Of a DNA stretch of 64,000 nt, positions 47,948-60,327 are shown piece after piece. Position numbers and translations under genes: made by a program. Each line of letters begins with the position of its first letter. Position 1 is the stretch's first letter. Source of the stretch: Sphaerolaimus hirsutus (Eukaryota; Nematoda; Chromadorea; Monhysterida; Sphaerolaimidae); contig OZ038455.1 in the NCBI GenBank assembly GCA_964036195.1, forward strand, positions 14,959,855 through 15,023,854, read 5' to 3'. Below the pieces are notes generated by a model. It had not been told where the DNA came from and made no database searches. It was given only the letters and a program-made list of their open reading frames with translations.

Positions 47948-49154
47948 AAATGGGGAGTTCCATTCTAAAAGTTCACAAGCGCCAAATCCAGAAAAATCAA
48001 GTTAAGCGTGGATTTGACCTCCACGTATAGTTTTTCACATTTTAGAAAAAAAATCAGCGTTATAGTCCATTTCGTTCCCGAGATACAGTGGCACCGATTT
48101 TCAAAAAATCGGCGCGGCCGCGAAGAGCTGGCCGGAATTCCCATACAAAAAAGTTTCATTTCCAAAAATGCATACGTGAATTTCCAAATCTATTTTGCAC
48201 TATAAATCAAATATGCGTGCATATATTGATTTGAAAATTTAGGTAGAGGTACTTTTAGACACGGGCTTTTCAGTGATGTGATTCGTTTTTGCCTACGATG
48301 CACAGTTAAGAAGTTATTTAACATTTAATGTCAAATGTTCGGATTTGTTCCCAATTTTGGGTGACTTACAAAATCTCACATAACTAGGGTGTCAACAAAA
48401 ACCTTTTGGCGGAAAACGGAAACGGAAACAGAAAAATTTTTGCACTTGCCGGAAATTGGAAACGGAAACGGAAAAAATCTGGCACCTGCCGGAAAACGGA
48501 AAAACGGCAAAATGAAAGGCCGGAAAACGGAAAACGGAAATGGAAAAATTTGCTGAAATTATGCCGGAAACGGAAAAAAATTTGCTGAAATTTTGCCGGA
48601 AACGGAAAAAAATTTGCAGAAATTTATCCAGAAATCAAAAAATTTGCAGAAATCTTGCTAGAAATAGAAACAATTCACATAATTGAGAACCTGCATGCAT
48701 GTTTACCAGTTTGGCTGAAAGAGAAAACAGAGAATTGAGCCAGAAAATGAAAAAAAGTTGGAAAAACAGACAATTGAGCCGGAAAACGGAAAAAAGGCGG
48801 AAAAACTGAAATTTTAGCCGGAAAACGGAAAATGAGCCGGAAAAACGGAAACGGAAACAGAAAAAAAAATTAGTAGCCGGAAAACGGAAATGGAAACGGA
48901 AAAAAATTTGCCTGCGGAAAGCGGAAACGGAAAACGGAAAGTTGACACCCTACACATAACTCCCTAAATATTTCCCGGCCAACAAAATTTGTGGTTACAA
49001 AAATTGTAGAGAAATGTCGGATCTATCTGAAAAGTTCAAGGCAAGCTTTGTCGCCCAAACACAGCGCCGTCGGGCCATCGTCAAACTTTAAAATGCGATT
49101 TTGAAAAATTGAAAATTGTGGATACATGCGTTTTTAGAATGAAACTCCCCAAAT
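47948..49154. mobile_element. 1.2 kb TIR element interrupted by a hAT-type MITE
   Basis: Left end AAATGGGGAGTTCCATTCTA AAA, right end TTTTTAGAATGAAACTCCCC AAAT. The two halves are separated by the nested element 48385-48952. Remaining sequence (CCACGTATAGTTTTTCACAT and AAACACAGCGCCGTCGGGCC) shows no frame I recognise. Confidence 0.75.
48385..48952. mobile_element. hAT-type MITE with GGAAAACGG arrays, 8-bp TSD
   Basis: CACATAAC flanks both sides (48377-48384 and 48953-48960). Ends TAGGGTGTCAAC and GTTGACACCCTA. The interior is almost wholly GGAAAACGGAAACGGAAA words, here in one orientation across the element. Confidence 0.9.
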
Positions 49155-49495
49155 ATTCGTTGATCACTCTCATTGAGCCTAACATGAAACTGCCTCTGTA
49201 TCCAAAACTTATGTTTCAAAAAATTGGAAATACCCCGTATGTAAACTTGACAGTCGGCCAAAAGTTTCGAAATCGCTAAATATAAACAAAATAGGCTAAA
49301 AATTGTTTGACAATAGGTATGTACTATGTATATTGTGCGACAATAGCGATTATGAAAATAAAACTTGTTAAAATTGGGGATATTTTAGCGTCCGGAAAAA
49401 GGAAAAATCCGTACACAATCGGTAACTTGGACGTGTGCCAAATTGCCATACGTGCCATAACCGAACGTTCTAAAAAGAAACGCAGAAAGATAGCG

Positions 49496-52400
49496 ATGGC
49501 AGTAAACACATCGCATGCCCCAACTGATGGGCCGGCCCAAGGGGCTCATTCTGGCGTCGTTATATATAATGGAGAACAGTGAGTTTTTGAGCACTTTGAT
49601 AAAGGAACTTGTGTCTTGTTGGTCTAGTTTCTTTTGTGATGATTATTTGGCACCATGCCAACTTTTACCCACGGTGATTCACGTGCCGTTGTTCACGCCT
49701 GGTGGTCTCACGTGAGGTTGTTTGAGCTTAGAGTTTGGTATTCGCTAGTCATGAATGTATTTCATCTAAAACAATGAGTCTATTGTTTTCAGAAATCAAA
49801 CGCTTCTGTTGTCAGTTGCCGCTCCGCTCTATTACAAAATTGCATGTGCATAAATCGTCATTTGTCAATATCACAAATGTCAAGTGTGTTTTAGTCAAAC
49901 CGGACTAACATTTTCATCTCTAATCAGATGAGACTGATATTCATATAGCTATTTTCCTAGATTTTCTGTCGGACTAAACACTATCACTTAAAGATATAGA
50001 TAAATATAAACATTTATATCACATGACGACCTTGTGGACTCCACTTCAATTTCCTTCTTTTTTTCAGCATCATGACTTTTGTGAAAATTGTCAACCTTTC
50101 CGTGAGTGCCAAGCAAAGCCAGTCGAATGGGGCACTTTTCAAGGGCACCAAAAAGGGAGCATTGTACCTTACTACCCACAGGGTTAGTTTGGGGCTGTTT
50201 TTTTTAATTGAAAGTGACTTGTTTAAAGGTGTATGAGTTTTTCATCGAATCGTTTTTAGACTCTAGACGTGTTATACTTCAAATGCTTTCAAATTGGTTC
50301 AAATTGGTACAAATGTTGACAGAATGACAATTTCTGTCAAACCTACGGTTGTGGGAATCATTTATTCCAAAAATGGAAAATTACGATTTTTCCAAATTAC
50401 AGTTTCACACTTCCAAAAAAACGTTCAAATGCGCGACAAAATTTTCCAATCTGTCGTGTGAGTCACACGGTGTAACCAAGGGCGTAGCCAGGGGGGGGCT
50501 GACGCCCGCCCTTTTCCCAGGTCGAACAGGAAAATATGCCAGAAATGGCACTTCCATAAATCTATTCTGTCGGCAGATCCAAAAATTTATCGCACGGTAT
50601 GCTTTATTCATACCTATGGTCTACGACCAAAACTCACTCAAAATTTGTCCCGGTCGCTGTAAATGTATGTAAAATACCTACATACAATACAGCACTATTT
50701 GGCGCCAATGCCAACGCCAATGGCGCCATGGCGTTGCGCCTACGAAAGTCAAGTTAATTGAAAATTTTATCCGATTTTATCCATCCAGATAATTTTTCGG
50801 AACAAGAATTCCAAAGATGCGATGCAGTCGTTTTGCATGCCGTTCTGTTGCATGCGCGATGTGAAATTGGAACAGCCCATTCTCGGCGCTAATTATCTGC
50901 AGGTTATGTTTGTTTCGTTTGATCGTTTTTGGTTGTGGCCATGATTGTCTTTTCAATGGGTCGCCATTTGAAATACATTCTACCGTATTTCCTCGAAATA
51001 CCCCCCTCGAAATACCCCCCCTCAAAATGGACACTATGAATTTATAACCCCCCTCGAAATACCCCCCTCCCCAAATTTCAGTGTATACAGAACGTAGATG
51101 ACAAACGCTCCAGGAAACGCAGAACACACGTGAAAAACAATGACTGTGTTTTGTTGTGTTAGAACAGGGTTTATACCGTCTACGTACTTCTATAGTCCAT
51201 AGACTATAGAGACTATAGTCTATAGATAAGTCTTATAAATGGCGGTTTTTGTTGCATTTTTCGACGTCTGTGTCTGTTACAGACAACGATTCAGTACCAG
51301 GATTTTAAAAATTTTCTGGCAAAGTAAAAAAAAACCCTCGAAATACCCCCCTCTCGTTTAACTCCCCCTCAAAATTTCCAGTCTGAAAAAATGAACCCCC
51401 GGGGGTAATTCGAGGAAATACGGTATTTACAAATTTTGATGTTATTTCAATTTCTCGAATCAACTAATCTACATGTCTACCTATTTATTTGTGTTTCAAT
51501 GTGATCTAGTTTGCAAATCATCCGGCCATCCAAATGGGACCGCTTGGCCCAGTGCCAGCATTGCAACAGTTGCCACAATCTAACGCAGGGCGGGGTGGTG
51601 GCCATGCCGAACGGGAACTGGGAGGGCGAGGGCACCTTCAAGTTGACCTTCGATCACGGCGGCTGCATCGACTTTGGCCAGGTTCTATTGAAGGCTGTTG
51701 ATATTGGTGAGTAGGGTTTGCATAGCTTTTTGGCTTTGTGTCAAGTATGAATGCCCGAGTATTTGTGCCAGAGCTACCAACCAAAACTCAAAAACGAAAC
51801 ATTTTGCTGTAACGCTGAATTTCCCATGTACGTCCTATAGTGGAAATAATAAAAGGATTGACAATTTCGTATTGAGTAACAGAAAATTGCAAAACGGTTT
51901 GCCGAATATCATCGTTTTCAAGTTTATATGCAGTCTTCACCCGCCAGTACTCTATTCTTTACTCTTCATGGCACATTGCCAACCTTCCCATTATATCGCA
52001 GCCAGCCGCTTCAGCATGTACACCTCGCCGCCGCCATACAGCCAACCCACTGGAGGAGTGTTCAAGTCTGTTTCCATATTTTTTTGAACATTATCGCTCA
52101 AAATGGCCCTCCTGGGACTCTCCAGCACCATGTAAAATGTCAGATGAAATTGTCAAGTGCCATGTAAAATGCCCGGTGGTATAGAAATGAATTCGTCCGG
52201 TAAAAAAATAAAACAATTTTTTTGCAGAATATTTTATTGATTGACATTTTACAGGGCGCGGGACCGCCCCCATTGCGTCATCATCATGACATTAAACCTT
52301 CCTTGCATAACTATAAGTATTGGTCTGGTGCGTAAGTTTTTGCCGTTTCCGGATCGTTTCGCATTGGAGCGTGATTTCAAGTGATTTTCAGATATGAGTA

Positions 52401-53529
52401 AAGTGAAAAAAAAGTTGCGCAATGACATTAGTGAACTTTTTTCACTTTACTCATATCTGAAAATCACTTGAAAAATTGTCAAGTGAAAAAACGGACAAAT
52501 GTGCGTATCGGGCAGATGTGCGTATCAGTGCACCCCCTTTCAGCCGGGTTATATAAGCTGGCATTAATTAAAGTGTACAATTTTACTGTGAAATTGATCG
52601 CGTAAAATTGGATCCAGTCCTAATCCATCTCTCAATAATGTCCAAAACTCCCGATCAACAATCCCGATCCCGATCCCGAAAAGTCAATTCCGTTTGAACC
52701 CTAGATCCAGGACGATCCTGAAACGGCAAAAACTTTTCACCAAGCCAATAGCACGGCTGTTCCCAACTGCGATGAATATTAGGAACGCGCAGCGGCGACC
52801 GGATAAAAAATGTAAAAATTGCGAAATGAATGTTCGCAGCCCGCCGCCCGACTACTACTGGTCATCTAATGGCAACTATCAAGGATTCCAAGCACCCATG
52901 AACGCATTCCCCGACGCACCGAACCGTAAGTGTGAATATTTGTTTACAACCAGTCGTGCAGCTAGGGTTGGGAATTTCAATGTTTTCGGGTTTTTGTATC
53001 GGGTATCGGGTTCCGGTATGAAGTTGGGGTATCGGTATTATGTTCCGCCACCAATAGATTGGTGTGAAATGATAGTTTCGAATTGTATTTCTACGTTTAC
53101 ATGCATTTTCAAACGAAATCGATTTTTGTGTCTTTATAGCAGTGGAATAAAAATTCGAAAATGATTTAAATTTTTTGTTTGCCATCGTTTGGCGAGCAAG
53201 GTACCTATTTTTAGTGCTCTCTGCATATTTTACTGGGTACCACTTCGAATAGCCTATTTTATAAACTTGCCAAACCTTCGAATATATCCCTGTTCTACCT
53301 ACCTACCTACTCTGGTTTCGAGCCGCGGTCGTAACCATACAATCACCCCCCCCCCCCCCCCGCAGCGAACGACGTGTACATGTACGAAGCGCCTCCCCCG
53401 TACCCGGGGGTGGTGGAGCCGGCCCCTCCCCCATTCAACCCCCAGTCGAACGCGAACGAAGCACCCCCCTACCCGGTGCAGCGCAGTGGCGCCACCCGCG
53501 CGCAACCACCCCCCTACCCGATGGGGTGA
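49496..53529 (+). CDS. WBP2: WBP2-like protein (GRAM-type domain, PPxY motifs), 7 exons
   Basis: WBP2 proteins are soluble adaptors and transcription co-activators bound by WW-domain proteins (YAP, NEDD4 type ligases) through PPxY motifs. Exons: 49496-49578, 50068-50182, 50789-50902, 51589-51706, 52002-52065, 52840-52925, 53366-53529; 247 aa against about 261 in human. The GRAM-like N half carries GVVIYNGEH, ALFKGTKKGALYLTTHRIIF, DAMQSFCMPFCCMRDVKLEQ, PILGANYLQ, WEGEGTFKLTFDHGGCIDFG. The proline-rich tail has SPPPYSQ, PPPDYYW, APPPYPG, APPYPV and a terminal QPPPYPMG. Exon 5's donor (AA|gtctgt) is the weakest border; another in-phase choice is GT|gttcaa. The frame is open upstream of the chosen ATG, but the start gives the N-terminus expected for the family. 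Confidence 0.95.
50474..50745. mobile_element. Truncated copy of the GGACGTAGCCAGG hAT-type family in WBP2 intron 2
   Basis: Begins CAAGGGCGTAGCCAGGGGGG and runs through a GGCGCCAATGCCAACGCCAA stretch matching the inverted interior of 5490-5929, but lacks the opposite end. Confidence 0.65.
50981..51425. mobile_element. TACCGTATTTCCTCGAAATA MITE in WBP2 intron 3
   Basis: Ends TACCGTATTTCCTCGAAATA and TTCGAGGAAATACGGTA, CCCCC runs on both flanks, and a small palindrome CTATAGTCCATAGACTATAG in the centre. 445 bp. Confidence 0.78.
52106..52266. mobile_element. CCATGTAAAATG / ACAGGGCGCGGGACCG MITE in WBP2 intron 5
   Basis: Diverged member of the CAGTCCC...CTGTAAAATG family: GGGACTCTCCAGCACCATGT AAAATG at the left and TTTTACAGGGCGCGGGACCG at the right. 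Confidence 0.6.
52320..52748. mobile_element. Second Tc1/mariner-type MITE, with nested inserts
   Basis: Ends TTGGTCTGGTGCGTAAGTTT and, inverted, TTGGCTTGGTGAAAAGTTTT, with TA on both sides. Compared with 4368-4804 the interior is displaced by a palindrome of TTTTTCACTTTACTCATATC words (about 52371-52535) and by a CCCGATCCCGATCCCGAAAA ... CGTTTGAACCCTA fragment (52647-52706). It ends 91 bp before WBP2 exon 6. Confidence 0.78.
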
Positions 53530-55594
53530 ACTTTCAGGGGGTTTGTTTTCGGGTTGAGAGATTTGTGAGGAATACGGTTGATTCAAAATTTTAATGTGAT
53601 ATGGTCTGTGTTTGTGTTTTTTGCCTGTCCATAAAAACTGCTAAAGCTAACGATAAGTGGACGCTGTAGCCGAAGAAATTCAACCAAATTTAGAATGGCA
53701 GCGTGAGCTGTGTCAAACTGTTGCTCATTTGAAAGATACAAAAAGTTCACGCCGCCATGCTAAAGTGGGGTTCAATTGTTTCCTTGTGATGCGGTGGATA
53801 ACCTATGTTATTAGGATTTGTACATCACCCTTGATTTATGCATCACCCTTGATTTACGTCTTTTGAAAGCTGAATATGGCATTGTAAATATACCTATGAT
53901 ACATATATTCCTTTTTGTATTTAAAATTATACAAAAGTGATGTTTGGCTGCAGGGACACTTATTGTTGGCTTTAGCTATTTTTTTATAGGACTTACTTAT
54001 TTTTGGGGCCCACCGACCCAAAAAGTTTCCTAAGTTATTGCAATCAAGCAAATGCCAAATTTATCCATACAGTCTATGGTCGAATAGAAGTCAAATTGAA
54101 AGATGATTCAAAGATTTTCAACTTAATGTTATAAATTTTTAGTTTTTATCAGGATAATTATTTGTCATTTCTCACTACAGTTCTAATTTGACATATTTGT
54201 CACTTAACTATCAAGATCATTTCCATTTGATATTAACCACTTGACATTTATTACCTAAAAGTTATCTTTTGATGTTAACCATTTGACATTGATCACTTGG
54301 CAAAAACTAGTAGAGGCAAGTTATCACTTTTCATTGGTGTGGTCAGTTTTACGCTAACTGAATGCACTCATTTTGCGATTTTCTCATTTTGTCATGTCTG
54401 ACCATATTATGGGTGGGTTAGCGAGAGCAGATTTTGCATGCAGATTTTGTGATTGAATAAAATCCCGCTTTTCTGTAACAACTTGAAGATAGTGTCAGTC
54501 GGAACTGTGATGTAGATAGTTGCTTTAGTTCATGTAAATATTTCAGGTATGTAAATAGAATACAGTTTCAGCAGAATTAGCTCCATATAACAACTGTGAA
54601 TTTTTTCTATGAATGAATGAATGTTTACTTGAATAGCTGTGCCACATGACATTGTTTAACAGAATCAGCGTTCTAAAAATCTCTGGGAGGTTTATATTTA
54701 AAACATATAAGATTTGATTATACTTATATTTTTCCAGAATTTTTGGAGATTTAATCAGGTATATTTTTTTCTGATGGCCAAAATATCAACAAAAAAAATC
54801 TGAATATAATTGCGATGCGAAAAACTGCTAAACACAGGCAATGTGATTGTTCTGTTGTCTCCGCAGCCAGAATTGTCAAGTATTTAGGATCACCCCTGGA
54901 TCATAAAAAAATATATTCACTGGAGGGTTGGAGGGAGCGTCCCAGAGAATGCAGTTATAAGTTGGGAATGGCTTTGTGAAAATTGCTCGAATTAAAATAT
55001 ATTTCATTATATATTCATGAAATTCATTGGTTTTGTTGCATATTTAGTGACAAACCGTTCATTTTGGCATTACCATAATCTAAAAGTTGCGGCGTGTTAG
55101 TGTAGTATTTATATTATGTAGCATTTAATATTTTCATCTGCAATCATTTTACAAACTCGCTTAAGTGGCGATTACAACTTGACGTAAAATTAGACGTAGC
55201 ATAATATGGATTACAGGTGATTAGATAAAGATACAGCGTTCTAATTTCAAAAAAAGCGCATATGCAGGTGCTTCTTGTGTCCAAAGCTCAGGACTTTATT
55301 TTAATTGTAATAGCAGTTATCAATTTTAGCGCATTTAAAAAAATTACATTACATTTAGCATTAATATCAACTCATGAGCTTTGGTCACAAGAAACATCTG
55401 AATCTATGCTATCCTCGATTGCCGTGGCAAAGCCTATCTGTATCTATTCACCTGTAATTAATTTTACGACCAAAAAAAAACAATTTTACGTTGCGTCGAA
55501 ATTTGCGTCGAGCAATGATGGTCCGTTTAGATTCACCGAAACTCGCATCAATGGGCTTCTCTGCGCGAACATAAATATAATATACAGATAAATA
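53530..55594. other. Intergenic after WBP2, nothing recognised
   Basis: AT-rich. There is a loose cluster of TTGACATTNATCACTTGACA-like words at 54180-54310. An open frame at 55262-55591 has no family likeness and I do not annotate it as a gene. Confidence 0.4.
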
Positions 55595-57203
55595 AACACC
55601 TTCCCGGACAAGTGCACCACCCATTTTTTTATTTAACTTCGGATGCAATATCTCCGTCCATGGGGGTGTTATAAAGCTGAAACTTTGTATATATAAAGTT
55701 GTAAGACCCCCCTACTCCCCAACAATGGGGGAGGTGCGGCGACTCACTACAGGGTGGGTCGCCCTTTATGCAACAATTTTTTTGGCGGTTTTGGTGTCCC
55801 AAACAAGTTCACCACCCACTTGATAAGATACACTTCGAAGGCCATATCTCCAGTTGTGAGGGTGGTAGAAAGCTGACATTTGGGGGATGTCTTGCCAACA
55901 ACCCCCCTCACAATACACCAGTGGGGCGGTAGCCAACGACCCACTAAAGCATGGGTCACTGCATATAAAGTTGACCATTTTCTAAAAACAGCCCAAGTGT
56001 CGCAAAACAAGTTTACCACCTAACTGCATTATAAAAATGTTGAAACAACATACCTAATATAAAACTGAATCGGGTTTGAACCCTAGTTCTGCTAATAAAA
56101 TTTTTTTTCTGTAGGGCACCCACCCCGTCCCATAAAACCAAAAACCAAAAATACTCTAAAGGTACCAAAGGGCAGACCAAAAATTTCACTTTAAACCAAT
56201 TTTTTGTTTCACACTTAAAAAGTTGATTAACAAAGTTCACTAGAGAAGGGTCTAAGGTTCAAAGTTATGTAAACAACATAACCTCCGAAATGCCTCCATA
56301 AGGAAATTTACTTGGGTGAATTCTATGATGTCAAAATGATGTCATTGCAGGAACAAAATTTGATGAAATTTTCACTTTGTTATTCACCCCAAATAAATTT
56401 CCTTATGAAAGCATTTTAGAGGTTATGTTGTTTACATAACTTTGAACCTTACACCCTTCCTTCCCTAGCGAACTTTGTAAACCAACTTTGTAAGTGTGAA
56501 ACAAAAAAAATTGGTTTAAATTGAAATTTTTGGTCTGCTGTTTATGGGATGGGGTGGGTGCCCTACAGAAAAAAAATTTTATTAGCAGAACTAGGGTTCA
56601 AACCCGATTCAGTTTTATTTTAGGGTTGTTGTTGCAACATTTTTATAATGCAGTTAGGTGGTGAACTTGTTTTGGGACACTTGGGCTGTTTTTAGAAAAT
56701 TGTCAACTATCCATTCTTTAGTGAGCTGTCGGCAGCCGCCCCACTGGTGTATTGTGAGGGGGGCTATTGGCAAGACAACCCCCAAATTTCAGCTTTTTAC
56801 AACCCTCAACTGGAGATATGGTGTTCGAAGTGTAGCTAATCAAGTGGGTGGTGAACTTGTTTGGGACACCAAAAACGCCAAAAAATTTTTTTGCATATAG
56901 GACGACCCACCCTGTAGTGAGTCGCCGCACCTCCCCCCATTATTGGGAAGTAGTGAGTCGCCCTGTAGTGAGTCGCCGCACCTCCCCCCATTATTGGGAA
57001 GTAGTGAGTCGCCCTGTAGTGAGTCGCCGCACCTCCCCCCATTATTGGGAAGTAGTGAGTCGCCCTGTAGTGAGTCGCCGCACCTCCCCCCATCTTACAA
57101 CTTTATATATACAAAGTTTCAGCTTTATAACACCCCATGGACGGAGATATTGCATCTGAAGTGAAATAAAAAAATGGGCGGTGAACTTGTCCAGGAAGGT
57201 GTT
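55595..57203. mobile_element. 1.61 kb foldback element, copy 2
   Basis: Ends AACACCTTCCCGGACAAGTG and CTTGTCCAGGAAGGTGTT, and full-length similarity, in the same orientation, to 21877-23322. The longer size is mostly a 51-bp tandem array at 56911-57092 in the right arm. Confidence 0.88.
56911..57092. repeat. 51-bp tandem array inside the foldback element
   Basis: CCTGTAGTGAGTCGCCGCAC begins units at 56911, 56962, 57013 and 57064, with CTCCCCCCATTATTGGGAAG between. The units look identical, so it is a recent expansion of arm sequence that is present once in the copy at 21877. Confidence 0.92.
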
Positions 57204-58217
57204 GATATGGCAGGTAAAGATATACAAATACATTAGCCGGTATTCCGCCACAAAGTACCATATTTCGTCAAAATACCCTCCCTTGAATTAACCCCCCTCG
57301 AAATACCCCCAGGTCTTTTCCATCAGAGGAAAAACACCCCCCCCCTCGAAATACCCCCTCAAAATTTCCACTCTGAAAAAAGTGACCCTCTGGGGGTCTT
57401 TTCGAGGAAATACGGTATGTGGGAGCGGGGGGTAGCCACTGTCGACCACCTTCCACCCCCATAAGTGACCCCATTTTATAATCAGGCTTCCTCAGTGCCA
57501 CGGTAGCTGCTCGTGTTTGGCACTTCGTTCTGGTCGTTCGGTATTGGTTCTACGGAAACGCTGCCGTGTCCACCTGTGAAACGGTCACCGAGTAAATATG
57601 TTGACGTATTTACTAGGGGATAGCATTTTATTTTAATAAAAGTTTTTAAGTTATCTGATGTTTATGATGAGATTTGGGTTCAATTACCATCAATGTTCGT
57701 AATTGACATCACAGTATCGTTTGTCATCTGCCCCATTTGGGAAAAGTACCTAGGTGGTAATCACACTTAATATTTTCAAATAAGCTGTCTTAAACCTCCA
57801 ATGGCCCCACGCACGCTAGTTGACAACAGAGATAACGCAAACTAATATACTTGGCAGACACTAATATACTCTACAAACAGATAGGAGTTATGTCTTCGGC
57901 TGGCAGACGGCCAGCCGAGAACTTATGGAAGACGTAATGACGACAAAGTGATGACGTCATGAAGACGACGTGATGGCGAGGGATAACGATCACGACGAAA
58001 CTGATGACGTCATTATGGAGTGTTTCCACCGGAAAAATGTACGGCGTAATGTCATCCGAGTTTACCCTGTTTTAAACACATTTGAGTTTACCGTTATGAA
58101 TCGTTTTTGACCTCCGTCGGAAGTAGTTGACGGATGCGTAATACTGGTAAACCCAAGTGTGTTTATAACATTTATCAACTTGAAAATGTTCGGTCGTCAA
58201 CTGGGCTCAGTCGCAGA
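57204..58217. other. Intergenic with a short CCTCGAAATA MITE
   Basis: 57256-57417 is a 162-bp member of the TACCGTATTTCCTCG family. 57860-58060 is a diverged TATACTCGGC relative with GTCTTCGGCTGGCAGACGGC. No gene seen. Confidence 0.5.
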
Positions 58218-59160
58218 CAGAGTTGGAAAAACGTATTTACGTTTACCCGAGATACCCGGTTATTCGGGTATTTATATTTACGTTTACGTTTACGTTTTCC
58301 AAAAATACCGTTACGTTTTGTTACGTTTTCCTGACCGAAATACCCGGGTACTTGGGAAAACGTAAAAATTCCTATATTTAGTAGTTTCTCAGTGGCCGTG
58401 CCCTCAGACGGAACTGCATATATCCATGAATTCTCTACCGATTGTGATGCTTGAGCACTTGAAATGATCAGAATGATGTGGCGATCGCTTTAGTGCATCG
58501 ATTAGAATGATTACAAACAATACACATCAAATATTTAATACAGTCCAATACATGGGCACTATTGTTTACTGACTGGAGTCAATGTCGCACATAAAAATGT
58601 CACTGTGTTTTGTCATAAACTGACAACAAATTATGAACAAAAAAGTGAAAGAAATGTAATATTTATGATGAAAAATTCAACACAATTTTAGGTTCCGTCT
58701 TCATATAGGTATGGCAGATGTCATAATATATTTTATGGGACATTTTTCCAAAATAGGCTAAACAAACAGTTTTAAAAGTTGCAATGCACTGAAACGGTGC
58801 TGTAGAGCGTCCATGGCCATGCTGGGCTTTTGAAATTTGGTAAAATGATCCATTTGGGATATGGAAACATTTGAGCAAGTCTGACTTGATGTAGTTCGTT
58901 ATGGTGAGCATGTAGTGCTAAAAACATAAAAATGTTGTATGGAAATCAGCAATTGACCCATATAAAGCTGAAAATAATGGTATTTTCCAGAGCAAAATGA
59001 CAAATACTACATGTATAAAATTTTTACGTTTACGTTTTTTTTACGTATTCCTTGGTATTTTAAAAATACCTTATGTTTGAGTATTTATACTTTTGATTTG
59101 GAAAAGGTATTTACGTTTACGTTTACGTTTTCCAAAAATACCAGTATTTGTACAACTCTG
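58218..59160. mobile_element. 943-bp hAT-type element with TTTACG arrays, 8-bp TSD
   Basis: GTCGCAGA flanks both sides (58210-58217 and 59161-59168). Ends CAGAGTTGG and CAACTCTG. Both arms are TTTACGTTTACGTTTACGTT words with ATACCCGGGTAT-like spacers; the centre is AT-rich. End fragments of similar elements are at about 19085, 32258, 34990-35118, 36115 and 43560-43755. Confidence 0.88.
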
Positions 59161-59168
59161 GTCGCAGA

Positions 59169-60327
59169 CCGTGAAAAAGAAGATCCGGTTAAGTGTAAAA
59201 GATAGGCAAATACCTATTCATTAAATTGCACATTTGCTTTTCTAGTAAATTTGTCAGTTTGATGGTGCTTTTGTCATACAAATAAATTTGCCAGTCTGGC
59301 AGAATTTTTGTCATACACAGCGGAATATTTAACATAAGGGTTATATATTCGTCATACCACAAAGTATAGGGCTGCTGTTCATGCTAAATACAGACCTAAG
59401 ATTTATCATATTGTATTTTATGCTGGTTTTGTGTACCTCTGTTGGCATGTGTAAATTAATCCCTACAGGATAATCCTCAAATGTATGAGGAACCTTCAAC
59501 CTTAAACAGGTGAGGGAATTATAAAATAAATGGAATTAGTGTGTAAAGTGCAGGTGTGTTTTAGTTTTATTATTGTATTTTTGAATATAAGACTATATAG
59601 GGATATTTATGTTTTTTTTGCAAATCAAAATTTCAATTTGCACTCATGAATGATGTTTGTTTATTTTTTGTAAATTGCGATTTTGTTTTGCAAATGCAGA
59701 TAATAATTTTTTGCAGATTAAAATTTTGATTGTAACATCTCAATGAATGTCTTTACAAATCAATTAAAATTTTTATTTGAAAAAAATACAATGTATTTAT
59801 CATTCATAACTCATAATTTTTTCTCACCTCAAATTTCAACAATGTATTTATCATTCATTCATAACTCACAATTTTTTCTCACCTCAAATTTCAAACTGCA
59901 ATTTAGACTTTAAAATGCAATTTTGAAAAAAAAACATGGAGACTGTCCATTCAGGAACTATAAAAACTCAAGAATATATAAATAATATATGACTTCTTTA
60001 AATTGAATTCAGATGTAAATATTATTCACACATTCTCACAATTACTATCACACTTCTCTTTTCAATGAACTGCTCAATACCTGGTATTATGGGAGATATT
60101 TATATTGTCACCTATACTCCTTTGAATAAAGCGCCATACCTTCAGTATGACAAATTCTGTTGGTATGACGAATTGCATGCACTTGAAACTTAATCTCATG
60201 ATGAACTGCCCTCACTAACTGGCAAATTGCCTGCCTGTATGACGAATATTCCATTTGACAAATAGGCGAAAAAATATGCAAAACTTATTTGTATGACAAA
60301 AATGCATTTTGATAGAAACATAGGGAG
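59169..60327. other. Intergenic, nothing recognised
   Basis: AT-rich, with a local tandem duplication of about 50 bp (AATGTATTTATCATTCATAA, CTCACCTCAAATTTCAA) at 59790-59893. No gene supported. Confidence 0.45.

Noticed and set aside
49307-49495. N-terminal extension of the WBP2-like protein
   Set aside because: The frame is open but the extension is not family-like; the ATG at 49496 gives the expected N-terminus length.
55262-55591. 109-codon open frame on the + strand
   Set aside because: No family likeness, low-complexity AT-rich composition, no splice or regulatory support; likely chance.
56911-57092. Possible protein repeat domain (units of 17 residues)
   Set aside because: The 51-bp units sit inside a non-coding foldback element, and frames are open on both strands only because the period is a multiple of three.
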